A DNA stretch of 64,000 nt from an uncultured Pirellulaceae bacterium. Its GTDB lineage: Bacteria > Planctomycetota > Planctomycetia > Pirellulales > Pirellulaceae. The position numbers and the translations under genes are program-made. Every line of letters starts with the position of its first letter. Within the stretch, counting starts at the first letter, position 1. The notes beneath the pieces were generated by a model. It searched no databases. It was not told where the DNA came from and was given only the letters and a program-made list of their open reading frames with translations. This document shows positions 34,537 through 44,693 of the stretch, in pieces. Location of the stretch: contig CALKNI010000147.1 in the NCBI GenBank assembly GCA_938091115.1, forward strand, positions 1-64,000, given 5' to 3'.

Positions 34537-36123
34537 TTAGTTGCTGCTGGTTGAAAAGATCGACGCGGGTAGGTTTTCCGAGTTAACTAAATTTGCACCC
34601 GCTGGATTCGCGGCCCAAGCGTATCGTACTGCTGTCGGTTTCGACACTTCTTTACAACTCACAACGATTGTATTGTTGTTTATTTTTGCATCGGCCCAAT
34701 GCCAGGTTTGATTGTCTCCAGTGATCTCAAAACGTTGGAGGGGCTTTCCATCGCTGGTTTTTAATCCGGCTCCAGTGTGAGTAAATTCGATGATCATCTT
34801 TTCCGCTTCTACCCGGGAAGCCTTGTAAAGTGGGCCGCTAACCGTAACTGGTTTCTGGTAATCGTTGTTTAGCGCCCAGCGAGCTAGTCTTAAGCCAACG
34901 GTCTTTTTGTTTTTCGGATGAATGTCCTTAGCATCTCCAACATCGTTGATGGTCGCCATGCCAGTGCCAGCGAGTGCCAGGGTTTTTCTTTGCTGATTCT
35001 GGACGGTTGCCCAATCACTTTGCTGCCCGGGATCGGTTGTGACTGATTTGAAATTTGCCAATTGGGCGAAATAAAACGGGAATTCATCGTCCCAGCGTTC
35101 TCGCCAATCTTGAATCATCAGGGTAAACATTTCCTGATAGATTCCAGCTAACCCTGCCTTTGCGTTCGCTTCCCCTTGATACCAAATCGCTCCCCTCATA
35201 GTGTAGCCAACGAAGGGATGGATCATGCCATTGTAAAGGACCGTTGGATTTCGCTCGTTCTCATAGGTTGGTTTTTCGCTTTGGGGGCGTCTAGGAAGGC
35301 GAGCTCTTTCGGAAGCTGGTTTGTTCTTGTTTTGGGTGCGTATATTAGCGGCTTTCTTTTCCCAATTGGCCATCGCTGCGTCATACTTTTTCTTTGCCGT
35401 TTCGGGGTCAAACGATTTAGCCGCGCGGTCAAGTTCTGCGATCATCTTTTTTCCATGCGAGTTAGAGAGCATCGCTTCCCTGCTCGTATAGCATTCAGAC
35501 CTTTTTCCGCCCCAACAGGATTGGATAATACCGACAGGTATCCCTGTTTCTTGATGAATCTTTTTGGCAAAGTAATAGGCAACCGCCGAAAAATTTCCTG
35601 ATGTTTCGGGAGATGAAAGGTTCCAAGTTCCTTCGATATTGTTTTGGGGTTGGGCAGCCGGGGTGTTGGTGGCGAGGAAAAATCGAATTGTCGAGTTTTT
35701 GGATTTTGGTAAATCGGCTTTGGCATCAAGGGAGTTTTGTAGCTTAAATGCCATGTTGGATTGCCCGCTCGCAAACCAAACTTCACCGATGAGAATGTTT
35801 TTAATTTCAACTCTATCATCGCCATTTTCAATCACCATGTTCATGCCCTTTCGACTGGCCTTCATCGCGGGCAGCGTGATTTTCCAATTTCCTTCATCGG
35901 TGGATTTTGTTGAAACCGTATTTCCGTTGAATGCGATGTCGACCTGTGTATTGGCGTCCGCCCACCCCCATATGGACACGGGTTTGCCTCGTTGAAGCAC
36001 CATTTGATTACTGAAGAATGATGGTAATTTCAAATCTGCCAGTAGTTGAGTACTTGGCAAAGTGAACCAAATTAAAGTGGCGATGATGGTGAAAAAATGG
36101 TGTGGTCGCATGGATAGCCTCAA
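34537..36123 (-). CDS. Sialate O-acetylesterase-like SGNH hydrolase, exported
   Basis: 528 aa with signal peptide (first 30 residues, ATLIWFTLPSTQLLADLKLP). An N-terminal beta domain (FFSNQMVLQRGKPVSIWGWA) leads to the SASA/SGNH catalytic domain: GEVWFASGQSNMAFKLQN holds the catalytic serine, GAIWYQGEANAKAG the block III-like region, and IHPKNKKTVGLRLARWAL the catalytic His/Asp at the end. Planctomycetes carry many such esterases for de-acetylating polysaccharides. Start could also be the ATG at residue 6. Downstream of xthA by 30 bp on the same strand. Confidence 0.87.
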   Translation of the reverse strand: MRLSMRPHHFFTIIATLIWFTLPSTQLLADLKLPSFFSNQMVLQRGKPVSIWGWADANTQVDIAFNGNTVSTKSTDEGNWKITLPAMKASRKGMNMVIENGDDRVEIKNILIGEVWFASGQSNMAFKLQNSLDAKADLPKSKNSTIRFFLATNTPAAQPQNNIEGTWNLSSPETSGNFSAVAYYFAKKIHQETGIPVGIIQSCWGGKRSECYTSREAMLSNSHGKKMIAELDRAAKSFDPETAKKKYDAAMANWEKKAANIRTQNKNKPASERARLPRRPQSEKPTYENERNPTVLYNGMIHPFVGYTMRGAIWYQGEANAKAGLAGIYQEMFTLMIQDWRERWDDEFPFYFAQLANFKSVTTDPGQQSDWATVQNQQRKTLALAGTGMATINDVGDAKDIHPKNKKTVGLRLARWALNNDYQKPVTVSGPLYKASRVEAEKMIIEFTHTGAGLKTSDGKPLQRFEITGDNQTWHWADAKINNNTIVVSCKEVSKPTAVRYAWAANPAGANLVNSENLPASIFSTSSN

Positions 36124-36153
36124 TCGGAGATTAGTGATCCTGTTATTTTGGCG

Positions 36154-36927
36154 TTAATTGTCATCAATTTCAAGCAAAACAGGGCAGTGGTCCGAATAGT
36201 ATATGTTTTTTAAGTGGGAAACGTTTTGAATTGACGATTGAAGAGGGGCGTTGACGAATTGGTAATCAATTCGCCAAGCACCTCGGTCGGTTCTGGTTGG
36301 ATTAGTGGGGGGCCACCAGGTATAGCTTCGTCCTTCAGGTATTTGATTTCGGAATGAATCGATAAAGCCATCTTCCAGCCACTGTTGAAGCCATCGACGT
36401 TCGTCTGCTCGAAAGCCGGAAGGGTTCGCAGTCGCTTGATCCGGGGGGACATCCAGAAGCGTACGCGCGATGTTGAAGTCTCCAACCACGATAACGCGAG
36501 GTTGTTCCTCTCTTATTTTAGTTAACCACTTGGAGAAGTCTTTTAGGAAATCTAATTTGAAATCGTGGCGAATTTGACTTGCAGATCCATTGGGAATATA
36601 GCAATTAATTACTGTCAAGTTTTCAAAATCAGTGCGAAGGATTCGGCCTTCAGCGTCATATTTTTCGAGACCCATTCCGCACTCGATGTGGCGAGGTTTT
36701 ATTCTGGAAAACGTGGCAACACCACTGTAGCCTTTTCGCTTAGCTGAATGCCAACAGTGATGGTAGCCAATGCTGTTGAGCAATAAGACCGGGACACTGC
36801 CGGAGTGAGCTTTGGTTTCTTGTAAGCAAATCACATCGTAGTCGTGGTCTTCAATCCAATCGAATAGCCCTTTTTTGATCGCCGAGCGAATGCCGTTGAT
36901 GTTGTACGTAATGATCTTCATGTTCAA
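36154..36927 (-). CDS. xthA: Exodeoxyribonuclease III
   Basis: 257 aa. Members of the ExoIII/AP endonuclease family repair abasic sites. Motifs: ITYNINGIRSAIKKGLFDWI (Asn for metal binding), VICLQETKAH (catalytic Glu), VVGDFNIART (the GDFN motif), and YSDHCPVLLEID (SDH, catalytic His) at the C-terminus. Length is standard (about 260). Start is the double MNM; either Met is possible. The gene lies 21 bp after dprA on the same strand, so both are likely cotranscribed. Confidence 0.94.
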   Translation of the reverse strand: MNMKIITYNINGIRSAIKKGLFDWIEDHDYDVICLQETKAHSGSVPVLLLNSIGYHHCWHSAKRKGYSGVATFSRIKPRHIECGMGLEKYDAEGRILRTDFENLTVINCYIPNGSASQIRHDFKLDFLKDFSKWLTKIREEQPRVIVVGDFNIARTLLDVPPDQATANPSGFRADERRWLQQWLEDGFIDSFRNQIPEGRSYTWWPPTNPTRTDRGAWRIDYQFVNAPLQSSIQNVSHLKNIYYSDHCPVLLEIDDN

Positions 36928-36948
36928 AACAGGTGAGGGGAGATGTAT

Positions 36949-38076
36949 TTAGCGACGAACCACGGAGGTGCCTGAGACACGTTGGATTAATGACCGCATT
37001 TCGAGAATGCTAATAGTTGACATGACTCTCGCTGCAGGGACGTTCGTTTTTTCTATGATTGCGTCGATCAAAGTCGGAGTCGATTCAATCGTGTTTAGAA
37101 TGTCTCGTTCCTGCTCAGTCAGTTTAAGTTCAGCGGGATTGCGGATTTCTCCTGCTTGTTGGGTTTGAATGGGGGTAGCGAGAGGCCCAAGTTCATCGAG
37201 CACATCGTCGACAGAATTTACCAGTTTTGCCCCATCTTGAATTAACTTGTGACATCCTTGGGACATGCGGTTGTCGATTTGTCCGGGGACGGCAAAGACT
37301 TCCCTCCCCTGCTCCATTGCCAGTCTTGCTGAAATTAAAGCGCCGCTTCTTCGCGCGGCCTCAACAACGACAACTCCTAAACTCAACCCGGAAACGATTC
37401 GGTTGCGTCTTGGAAAAGAGCCACTGCGAGGCGGGGTGTCTGGCGGTGATTCCGAAATGACAGCGCCGCTGTGGGTGATTTCATTGGCGAGCGCAGTATG
37501 GTCGGTTGGATACAGTTTCAGATGACCGCCACCAAGGACGGCGATTGTTCTTCCTCCCGCTTCAAGCGTTGCTTGGTGAGCGGTCGCATCGATCCCTCTT
37601 GCTAATCCGGAGATGATCGTGATACCGGCCATTGATAACCCTCTAGCCAGTTGAGATGCAATTTTGATTCCATATCTCGTTGCATGGCGGGAGCCGACAA
37701 TGGCGATGCTTAGGTTGTCTTCCGGAACCAACCTGCCGCGAGAATAAAGAACGGAGGGAGGGTCGTAAATTTCTGAAAGGCGTTCAGGATAAGCACTTTC
37801 GAAACGTTCGATTACATCAATCTTGTGTGTCTGACATGTCTTAATGATTGAATCTACCGGTGCTAAATCGCGAGGATTTAAGATCGCGTCGACTAGTTTT
37901 GGCCCGATTCCTGGAAGCCGTTTAAGTTCAGCGGCGGTTGCTTTGAAAACGTTGGGAGCGGAGCCAAAATGTTGAACTAATTCTGAATAGACGACTGGGC
38001 CTACGCCGGAGATGCGAGTCAGGCGGAGCGCTGCATAGACGCTGTTCTGGTGGGAAGAGAGGGCGTTGTTTTCGAT
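36949..38076 (-). CDS. dprA: DNA processing protein DprA, with apparent AUC start
   Basis: 375 aa. RecA loader for transforming DNA. The ORF track shows only 260 aa from 37731 because its TTG start lies inside the protein. The open frame continues upstream without a stop: the N-terminal SAM-like domain (AALRLTRISGVGPVVYSELVQHFG) is encoded in the same frame. The Rossmann DprA domain follows: IAIVGSRHATRYG, SGLARGIDATAH, AVLGGG, SESPPDTPP, FPRRNRIVSGLS. A C-terminal winged helix ends in SVVRR. The frame begins after a TGA and contains no ATG, GTG or TTG before the SAM domain; ATC at 38074-38076 has GAGGAG 6 nt upstream and is the most plausible start. Confidence 0.85.
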   Translation of the reverse strand: MENNALSSHQNSVYAALRLTRISGVGPVVYSELVQHFGSAPNVFKATAAELKRLPGIGPKLVDAILNPRDLAPVDSIIKTCQTHKIDVIERFESAYPERLSEIYDPPSVLYSRGRLVPEDNLSIAIVGSRHATRYGIKIASQLARGLSMAGITIISGLARGIDATAHQATLEAGGRTIAVLGGGHLKLYPTDHTALANEITHSGAVISESPPDTPPRSGSFPRRNRIVSGLSLGVVVVEAARRSGALISARLAMEQGREVFAVPGQIDNRMSQGCHKLIQDGAKLVNSVDDVLDELGPLATPIQTQQAGEIRNPAELKLTEQERDILNTIESTPTLIDAIIEKTNVPAARVMSTISILEMRSLIQRVSGTSVVRR

Positions 38077-38249
38077 CGAAGTCTCCTCAGGTTTGAGTCA
38101 TTTCAGATCGGTGTCGAATTAGTAGTATTGCCTTGTGCCCGCTTCAGAACAAGGAGAGGGTGAAAATCAGATGGAATATCCACGAATTAATCGCGATTCT
38201 CTAGCTTGAAAGTGGTAGCGTTTTTGCGCGAGTGATAAAAGGTTCAGCT

Positions 38250-40328
38250 TCAGGCTCTGGCGACGTAAACTTTAAGTGACTTCTGTGACAGAGGGCATGT
38301 TTGCTGGCTTTCGAGGGCGGGGCCGTCCAGATTGGGGTAGATATCCTCAGGGGAATCGGCTGCTGTGTCAACAAAAAGGTGCCAGCGTTTAGGTTTGGCG
38401 ATTTCCGGAATTGAATACTGTGCCGGCTCGTGGCCTGAATTAAGCATCAGTAGGACATCGCGTCCCAGTGGTTTTGAGTTCCGGTGTTCAAGCGGGGCGG
38501 CGAGCAGACATAGGATAGGCAGCGCATCGACGCTCCAGTCGATGGCTGTACCTTGTGGGTTATACCAACTGACATCGGGCCAGCAGTCTTGACTGTCAGG
38601 GACTCCAGTCAGGAAATGGTGTCGTCGAACCGTTGGCTGTTGGCGTCGAAATTCGATTAACGACCTGCAAAACCTAACCAGTTCTGCGTTTTCACGAACT
38701 AAATCCCAGTCCAGCCAAGAGATTTCATTATCTTGGCAGTAGGCGTTATTGTTTCCCTGTTGGGTACGCCGGAATTCATCTCCGGCGACCAACATGGGCA
38801 CACCCTGACTAAGCATTAGTGTGGTCAGCATGTTTTTAATTTGGCGAAGTCGAAGCTGATTGACTTGAGGTTCTTCGGTGGGGCCTTCAATTCCGAAGTT
38901 TTCACTATAGTTATTATTATCGCCGTCTTGGTTGTTTTCACCGTTCGCAAGGTTTTGTTTCTCGCGGTAACTTACAAGATCATTTAGTGTGAAACCATCG
39001 TGCGATGTCACGAAGTTGATACTGCAGCAGGGAGGTCGGCCTCCGGGCTGGTAAAGGTCGGCTGAACCCGCCAATCGAGTAGCAAGCGGTCCCCGTGTTC
39101 CTTGGTCGCCTCGCCAGTATCCACGAATATCGTCCCGGTATCGGCCATTCCACTCTGCCCAGCGATCGTCGCCAAAAGAGCCGACTTGGTAGGCGCCCGC
39201 CGCATCCCAAGCTTCCGCAATGATCTTGGTGTCAGCCAGAAGGGGGTCTTCGCCAATCGCTTCGACCAGCGGGGGGTTGGGCACTAGTTCACCATTGCGA
39301 TCGCGGCTGAGGATTGATGCCAAGTCGAACCGAAATCCATCGACATGATAATTGTGAACCCAGTGTCGGAGGCAATGGAAGATCATCTCCCTAACGATGG
39401 GGTGGTTGCCATTAATCGTATTTCCACACCCTGAATAATTTTTATAGTTCCGTTTGTCGTTTTCCAGCATGTAGTAGACTGGGTTCTCAAGCCCTTTGAA
39501 GCTTAAAACTGGTCCGCGGTTATTGCCTTCGCAGGTATGGTTAAAGACCACGTCGAGAATGACTTCTATCCCTGCTTCATGCAAAGACTTTACCATTTGT
39601 TTAAATTCGACTACTTGGGAGCCTGGTGCGGAGCTGGCAGCGTAACCACGATGGGGGGCGAAGAAGGCGAGCGGGTCATAACCCCAGTAATTCGGTTGAC
39701 CTGAAGCAGAACCGTCCATTGCGAGGATGGGGAATTCGTGAACCGGCATAAGTTCGACGGCTGTGACTCCTAGCGATTGCAGGTAGGGTATTTTTTCGAT
39801 GACGCCCAGATAGGTTCCAGGGTGAGCAACACCACTGGAGGGGTGTTGAGTAAAGCCTTTTACATGCATTTCATAAATAATGGATTCGGACATGTCCCGG
39901 CGGAGATGGCGATCTCCTCCCCAGTCAAAATGGTCATCGACAACGACACATTTGGGTGGGCGGATTATTCCGTCATGGCTATGCTGAAAGGTTCCTGCGA
40001 GCGCTTTGGCATAGGGGTCGATTAACCGGGCATTAGGCTTAAATCGATGGCCGCAGTCGGGATCGTTGGGGCCGTTTGCTTGGAAATGATAGAGTTGGCC
40101 TATCGAGATTTGAGGAACAAAAATACTCCAAATATCACCCCACCGGTCGCTAGCGGGGTCAAAGGTAATGACCTCAGCTGGTTCGGTATCTTCGACTGAC
40201 TGATACAGAAGTAATCTCATTTCACTGGCGTGGCGACTAAAGATTACAAATTGAACCCCATCATCGTGAACGACCGCACCGTAGGGTAGTTGGTGAGTGA
40301 ATTGAAATTTTGGTAGTGGGCGGCGCAT
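38250..40328 (-). CDS. glgX: Glycogen debranching enzyme (isoamylase type)
   Basis: 692 aa from ATG at 40326-40328; the ORF track start adds 70 residues of basic low-quality sequence. GH13 alpha-1,6-glucosidase. The N-terminal CBM48-like domain (YGAVVHDDGVQFVIFSRHA) precedes the catalytic barrel: VILDVVFNHT, GFRFDLASILSRD (nucleophile), IAEAWDAAG (acid) and FVTSHDGFTLNDLV (conserved His-Asp). Cleaves branches of glycogen or limit dextrins. It ends YVARA. It is divergent from purM and upstream of dprA by 173 bp. Confidence 0.9.
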   Translation of the reverse strand: MRRPLPKFQFTHQLPYGAVVHDDGVQFVIFSRHASEMRLLLYQSVEDTEPAEVITFDPASDRWGDIWSIFVPQISIGQLYHFQANGPNDPDCGHRFKPNARLIDPYAKALAGTFQHSHDGIIRPPKCVVVDDHFDWGGDRHLRRDMSESIIYEMHVKGFTQHPSSGVAHPGTYLGVIEKIPYLQSLGVTAVELMPVHEFPILAMDGSASGQPNYWGYDPLAFFAPHRGYAASSAPGSQVVEFKQMVKSLHEAGIEVILDVVFNHTCEGNNRGPVLSFKGLENPVYYMLENDKRNYKNYSGCGNTINGNHPIVREMIFHCLRHWVHNYHVDGFRFDLASILSRDRNGELVPNPPLVEAIGEDPLLADTKIIAEAWDAAGAYQVGSFGDDRWAEWNGRYRDDIRGYWRGDQGTRGPLATRLAGSADLYQPGGRPPCCSINFVTSHDGFTLNDLVSYREKQNLANGENNQDGDNNNYSENFGIEGPTEEPQVNQLRLRQIKNMLTTLMLSQGVPMLVAGDEFRRTQQGNNNAYCQDNEISWLDWDLVRENAELVRFCRSLIEFRRQQPTVRRHHFLTGVPDSQDCWPDVSWYNPQGTAIDWSVDALPILCLLAAPLEHRNSKPLGRDVLLMLNSGHEPAQYSIPEIAKPKRWHLFVDTAADSPEDIYPNLDGPALESQQTCPLSQKSLKVYVARA

Positions 40329-40644
40329 GGAATAAAAATAGATCGATTTTGACCTGCGTTGCAATCCCCTCCGTTTTTTTGATTTGTTTCTTGTGCCCGG
40401 TAGAGCGCTTAAGGGAGTAATAAACGCGCCGTCGATGGTTACATGGGAAGAATTTTTTCCGCGATTTCGTGTAAATATTTCGTTGGATTTTTGAAAATGC
40501 CCTTTAGATTCACTCTGCCAGTGGTTTCCGTTGCTCATTTCGGCATGGTTGCCGGAATCGGGCCAATCGACGAAACTAGAGCTCAGTTTATTAATCCGAA
40601 AAACAATCCAACTCGCTGAGTTGGCCAGACTGATCCGCGAGCTA
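40329..40644. other. Divergent intergenic region between glgX and purM
   Basis: 316 bp. The ORF track extends both genes into this region, but the extensions have no family similarity. No clear promoter could be assigned. Confidence 0.4.
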
Positions 40645-41718
40645 ATGACAGGCGTTTCCTATAAAGATTCCGGCGTTGATCTCGAAGTTTACAACGAGGC
40701 GATGAAGCGACTCCCAAAGTTGATGCATCGGACCTTCTCACCCCGTGTTCGGCAGCTTGATGGCGGGTTCGCCGGGCTGTTCCAACTGGACTTTGAGAGT
40801 AAACTTTTTCGACGAAATTATCAGGACCCAATGTTGGTTGCGTGCACCGACGGTGTGGGGACCAAGTTGAAATTGGCGCAGATGCTTAACAGTCATCGAA
40901 CGGTGGGAATCGATTTGGTGGCGATGTGCGTTAATGACGCGATTTGCTGCGGTGCGGAGCCACTGTTTTTCTTAGATTATGTGGCGATGTCCCACGATGA
41001 CCCGGTTGCTCTGGAGCAAATCGTAAGCGGGATCAGTGACGGCTGTCTGGCTGCCGACTGTGCGCTGCTAGGGGGAGAGACTGCAATTATGCCTGATCTT
41101 TATCAGCCCGGGGATTATGATCTGGCTGGTTTTTGCGTAGGAGTGGTTGAGCGAAACCATGTAATTGACGGCCACGCAATTGCCGATGGAGACGTTGTGA
41201 TTGGCGTTGCCTCGAGTGGCGTGCATTCCAATGGTTTCAGCCTCGTTCGCAAAATTGCATTTGATGTTGGAAACAAAAAACCAGAAGATTTAATGGAGGG
41301 TACGGATCGCTCAATCGGAGATGTGTTAATTGAGCCGACCTTGATTTATACCAAAGCGATTCGAGATGTGTTGAGTCACTACAAAGTCAAAAACGTTGTC
41401 CATGGAATCGCGCACATTACCGGAGGTGGTCTCGAAGAGAACATCGAGCGGATCACGCCTGAAGGGCTGGCGATTGATATTGATGGCCAAGCCTGGGAAC
41501 GTCCTCCTGTTTTTGACTGGCTTCAAAAACTTGGAAAAGTAGAGACCGAAGAAATGTTCCGTGTGTTCAATATGGGCGTTGGTTTGGCAATGATCGTAAG
41601 TCCCTATTATGCCGAATCAATTCAGCGATCATTGAGCAAGCACGGCCACGAAAATTGGTTGATCGGCACGGTGAAGACGGGCGAAAAGCGAGTTACCGTT
41701 CACGATAAAGCGTTGTAG
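40645..41718 (+). CDS. purM: Phosphoribosylformylglycinamidine cyclo-ligase (AIR synthetase)
   Basis: 357 aa from ATG 40645; the ORF track start at 40531 adds 38 residues that do not belong to the family. Fifth step of purine synthesis, ATP-dependent ring closure of FGAM to AIR. Visible motifs: [17 protein letters not shown] (residues 4-20), [74 protein letters not shown] and [14 protein letters not shown]. Length is typical (about 345). No neighbouring purine genes. Confidence 0.95.
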   Translation: MTGVSYKDSGVDLEVYNEAMKRLPKLMHRTFSPRVRQLDGGFAGLFQLDFESKLFRRNYQDPMLVACTDGVGTKLKLAQMLNSHRTVGIDLVAMCVNDAICCGAEPLFFLDYVAMSHDDPVALEQIVSGISDGCLAADCALLGGETAIMPDLYQPGDYDLAGFCVGVVERNHVIDGHAIADGDVVIGVASSGVHSNGFSLVRKIAFDVGNKKPEDLMEGTDRSIGDVLIEPTLIYTKAIRDVLSHYKVKNVVHGIAHITGGGLEENIERITPEGLAIDIDGQAWERPPVFDWLQKLGKVETEEMFRVFNMGVGLAMIVSPYYAESIQRSLSKHGHENWLIGTVKTGEKRVTVHDKAL

Positions 41719-41813
41719 CGGAATTTCGATACGACAAGACAACTTTCAGCCGTTCTAAATAGGTGCTATGCACTGTGGTCGACTTGGTGGTCGGGCCGTC
41801 ATTTCCAGCTTGA

Positions 41814-44402
41814 TTAATTAGAAGCTTGGATAACTTCTTGAATTCTATCGAGAATTTTCAATGCCTCGTCTGGACCGAAGAGAGTATCGATCATGATCGC
41901 TGGCTCTTCCGGGTAGTTCGGTGGGTAGATCAAGTTAACGGGAATAATAGAGCGATTAACCCGCAACAAATCCAAGGCTATATCAGGTCTTCGTTTGGTA
42001 TCGTCAACTGAAATGAATTCAAAGTTTAGTTCTTTTAATTTTGCGAGAACCCGATCGTTCGAAAAGACACGCTTTTCGTTTACTTTACAAGTCGGTCACC
42101 AATCGGCTGTGTAGTCGACCCAAATGGGACGGCCATTATTCTTTAACGCGTATTCGACTTTGCCCGGGTTCCATTCTTGCCAACCTAATCCAGCTAAGTT
42201 GTGGGCTCCTATCGAAGTCAGGTTTTTAGATTCCTTGACGGCTCCGTTACACATCCAAATACCAATCGAAGCAATTATCAGAGGCATGAGGTAGCCGAAG
42301 GTCAATCGCTTTGAGAGCTTGACACTCGCCTCCCCCCATTGTCCGTAGCAGTAGGCGGCAAGCGCGATGACTACGAGTGCCATGACAAGCCAGCTTAGGC
42401 CGCCAACTCCGGTCTGTCCGCCAAAAGCCCGCATAAAAAATGCGACCGTTGCAAAAAGGGTAAACGCCATCGTGGCCTTGAAGGTCTCCATCCAAGGCCC
42501 CGGTTTGGGGAGTTTGTAAATGAGGGCGGGAAAGAATGAAAGCACGAGGTAGGGGGATGAAATTCCTAACGCGAAAACGGTGAAAAGGAACATCGAAGGA
42601 AGCGGGTCCTGAGCAAGCGTGTAGCTCATAGCAGCGCCTAAAAATGGACCAGAACAAGGTGTGGCAATTAAAGTGGTGAGCACTCCGGAAAAAAAGGATC
42701 CGGTGTAACCTTTTTTCTGGCCACCGTCGACGCCGGAAAGAGATGTTCCAATTTCAAAAACACCTGCCATGTTTAATCCGAGAAGGAAGAGCAGGACGAT
42801 AATGCCACATACAAAATAAGGGTTGCCCATCTGGGCTCCCCAGTTAATTGCCTCGCCAAACGATAGTTTGACGAACAGAACGGCGCCGCCGAGGATCCAC
42901 ATGGAAACGACCAGTCCAAACGCGAAGGCGATACCGTGTTTTCGGATTTTTGCAGGTTCGCTACCAGCCTGCATCACAAAGCCCATCACTTTTAATCCGA
43001 GGACCGGGAAGACGCAAGGCATTAGATTGAGCAGCATCCCACCAAAAAACGCTCCCAAAAGTGCGGTAATGAAGGTTGTTTTTTCAAGTGAGCTACTGCC
43101 TCCTGACCCGACGGGGAATTCATCGAGATCATCAAACAGGATGATTTTTTGTTTTTCGTTTGGGTCATAGAGGCCCTTCATGATTTCAATTTGTTCCGGC
43201 GAATCGGCAAGCAGAGCAATGGCTTCCTCTTCCCCTTTATTTTCATCATCCACACCATTATCAAGCGGGACTGAGCCACCTGAGATTCCATGCGGTTTGT
43301 TCGCGTTTTCTGCGGATTCGTAGGTTGAGTCACTCCAGATGAGTGGAGCCGCGGCGGCTTTGCCAAGATTGATCAAAGCGGAGAATGCGATCCCAGTTGG
43401 CGGATCACAATGAGTTTCGTCACAGGTTTGGAGGCCGATGATTCCATTAAATTGAAAAGGTTGATTTTTCTTGGCATCCCGGGGAATACTAACAAAGAAA
43501 TCAAGCGTGACAGGTTCGTAATAAGCAAAAACCGGTTCTCCAAACGCTTCTCCAGCTTCCGGCTCTGCTGATAGTTTAGGCCCCACAACGTTCCAGCTAT
43601 TGGTTTGGGTGAGGCCAAGGATCGTTGATTTTATTTGTGTTTTTTCGAGAGAGTATGAATAGACGTGCCAGTCGATCTCTGGTGTTATTGTAATTTCTAA
43701 GCGGGCAACATCGCCTGGTCGGAGCGGTTTGTCGGTGCCTGAATTTCGAATGATCTGCCCGCGAATCTCCGCATGCGCCCCGCGAACTTTTTGATCTTCA
43801 ATTTTCAGTTTCGGCTGTATGAAATCGGGTGTAATGGCGAGAGCATCGCTAACGCCGCCGAACTTGCTTTCAAGGTTGTATTCGAAAGGTTTGCAACTGC
43901 CATTTGTTTCACAGGCTTGCCCATTGATAACCAAATTAATTACTAATTTGTCCGGGTTGATTTCAGATGCGATCTCAAATGGAGCAGACCAGGACACGCT
44001 GTTTTCAAATTCTTCACAAGGATCGTCGAATCCTTCCTCAGTGACGATGTGAGGTTCTCTATCCGGACGGAATTTCCCCAGTAATTTGAAGTCAGCAGAT
44101 TCACCCACATTAATATTCGTGGGAATGGGGCCGTTAGTGTCTTTCATTGAAAAGACATGCCAATTCGGAATGATATTGGCAGTGACTTTTACAATTCCCT
44201 GACGAGTTCCCGTCAGTATTTGAAAGCTGGTGGTGACTGAAACTGGGTCGCCTGACTGGATGTCGCCAAATTGATCGAGTTGATCTTGCAGGAATAGGCC
44301 TTGTTCTTGCCCTTGGCAGGAGAGAGGCTTTCCGAAATCTCCCAGGGCAAGTGCAAAAAGTGCGAAGCAAAGAATGTAGTGACGGTTCAATAGTGACTGC
44401 AT
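41814..44402 (-). CDS. dsbD: Selenocysteine-containing thiol:disulfide interchange protein (DsbD)
   Basis: The ORF track ends this at TGA 42096-42098 (768 aa), but the frame continues to TAA 41814-41816, giving 862 aa with the TGA read as Sec769. The signal peptide and two DsbC-corrector-like alpha domains (cysteine pairs 164/170 and 327/332) come first, then an eight-helix electron-transfer domain with the two conserved cysteines in NLMPCVFPV (463) and ATPCSGPF (583), then a thioredoxin domain. In the thioredoxin active site W-C-x-x-C-K, the first Cys is the TGA: DYTADW-U-PTCKVNEK. The remaining thioredoxin fold is intact downstream, with RSIIPVNLIYP as the cis-proline segment. DsbD carries electrons from cytoplasmic thioredoxin to periplasmic partners. 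Recoding is inferred from sequence, not shown. Confidence 0.85.
42051..42098 (-). promoter_or_regulatory. Candidate bacterial SECIS element of dsbD
   Basis: Starting at the TGA, the mRNA reads UGA CCG ACU UGU AAA ... CGAAAAG CGUGU CUUUUCG. The perfect 7-bp stem CGAAAAG/CUUUUCG (42072-42078 and 42060-42066) has a 5-nt loop containing GU, starting 25 nt after the UGA. Bacterial SECIS elements have a small stem with a GU-containing loop 16-37 nt after the UGA, so position and loop fit. CCGA just after the UGA could pair with UCGG further on (lower stem). Confidence 0.6.
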
Positions 44403-44693
44403 TGAAAAGTGTCTTCCCGGGTTCTAAGCTTTAAACAAAGGTTTGCAAGTCTTAAGTAGTCTACGTCTGATCGTCTGAAACAAGCCAATTATTCAAAATC
44501 AAGGATTAGGTTTTATCTACAACGGCGAATTGGTCGTGAGAATGATGGTGTCTCTTTCGCAGGCTATCGTACCAAAAATCGCTGGAACGCTCCATCTATT
44601 CCGCGTTGCAATGGGCCAATTAATCACCTTGAAAGCGTTGTGTTGAGAACTTGTGTGACGAAGGACACAAATTCTTTCGGGGAATGCCCAGCC

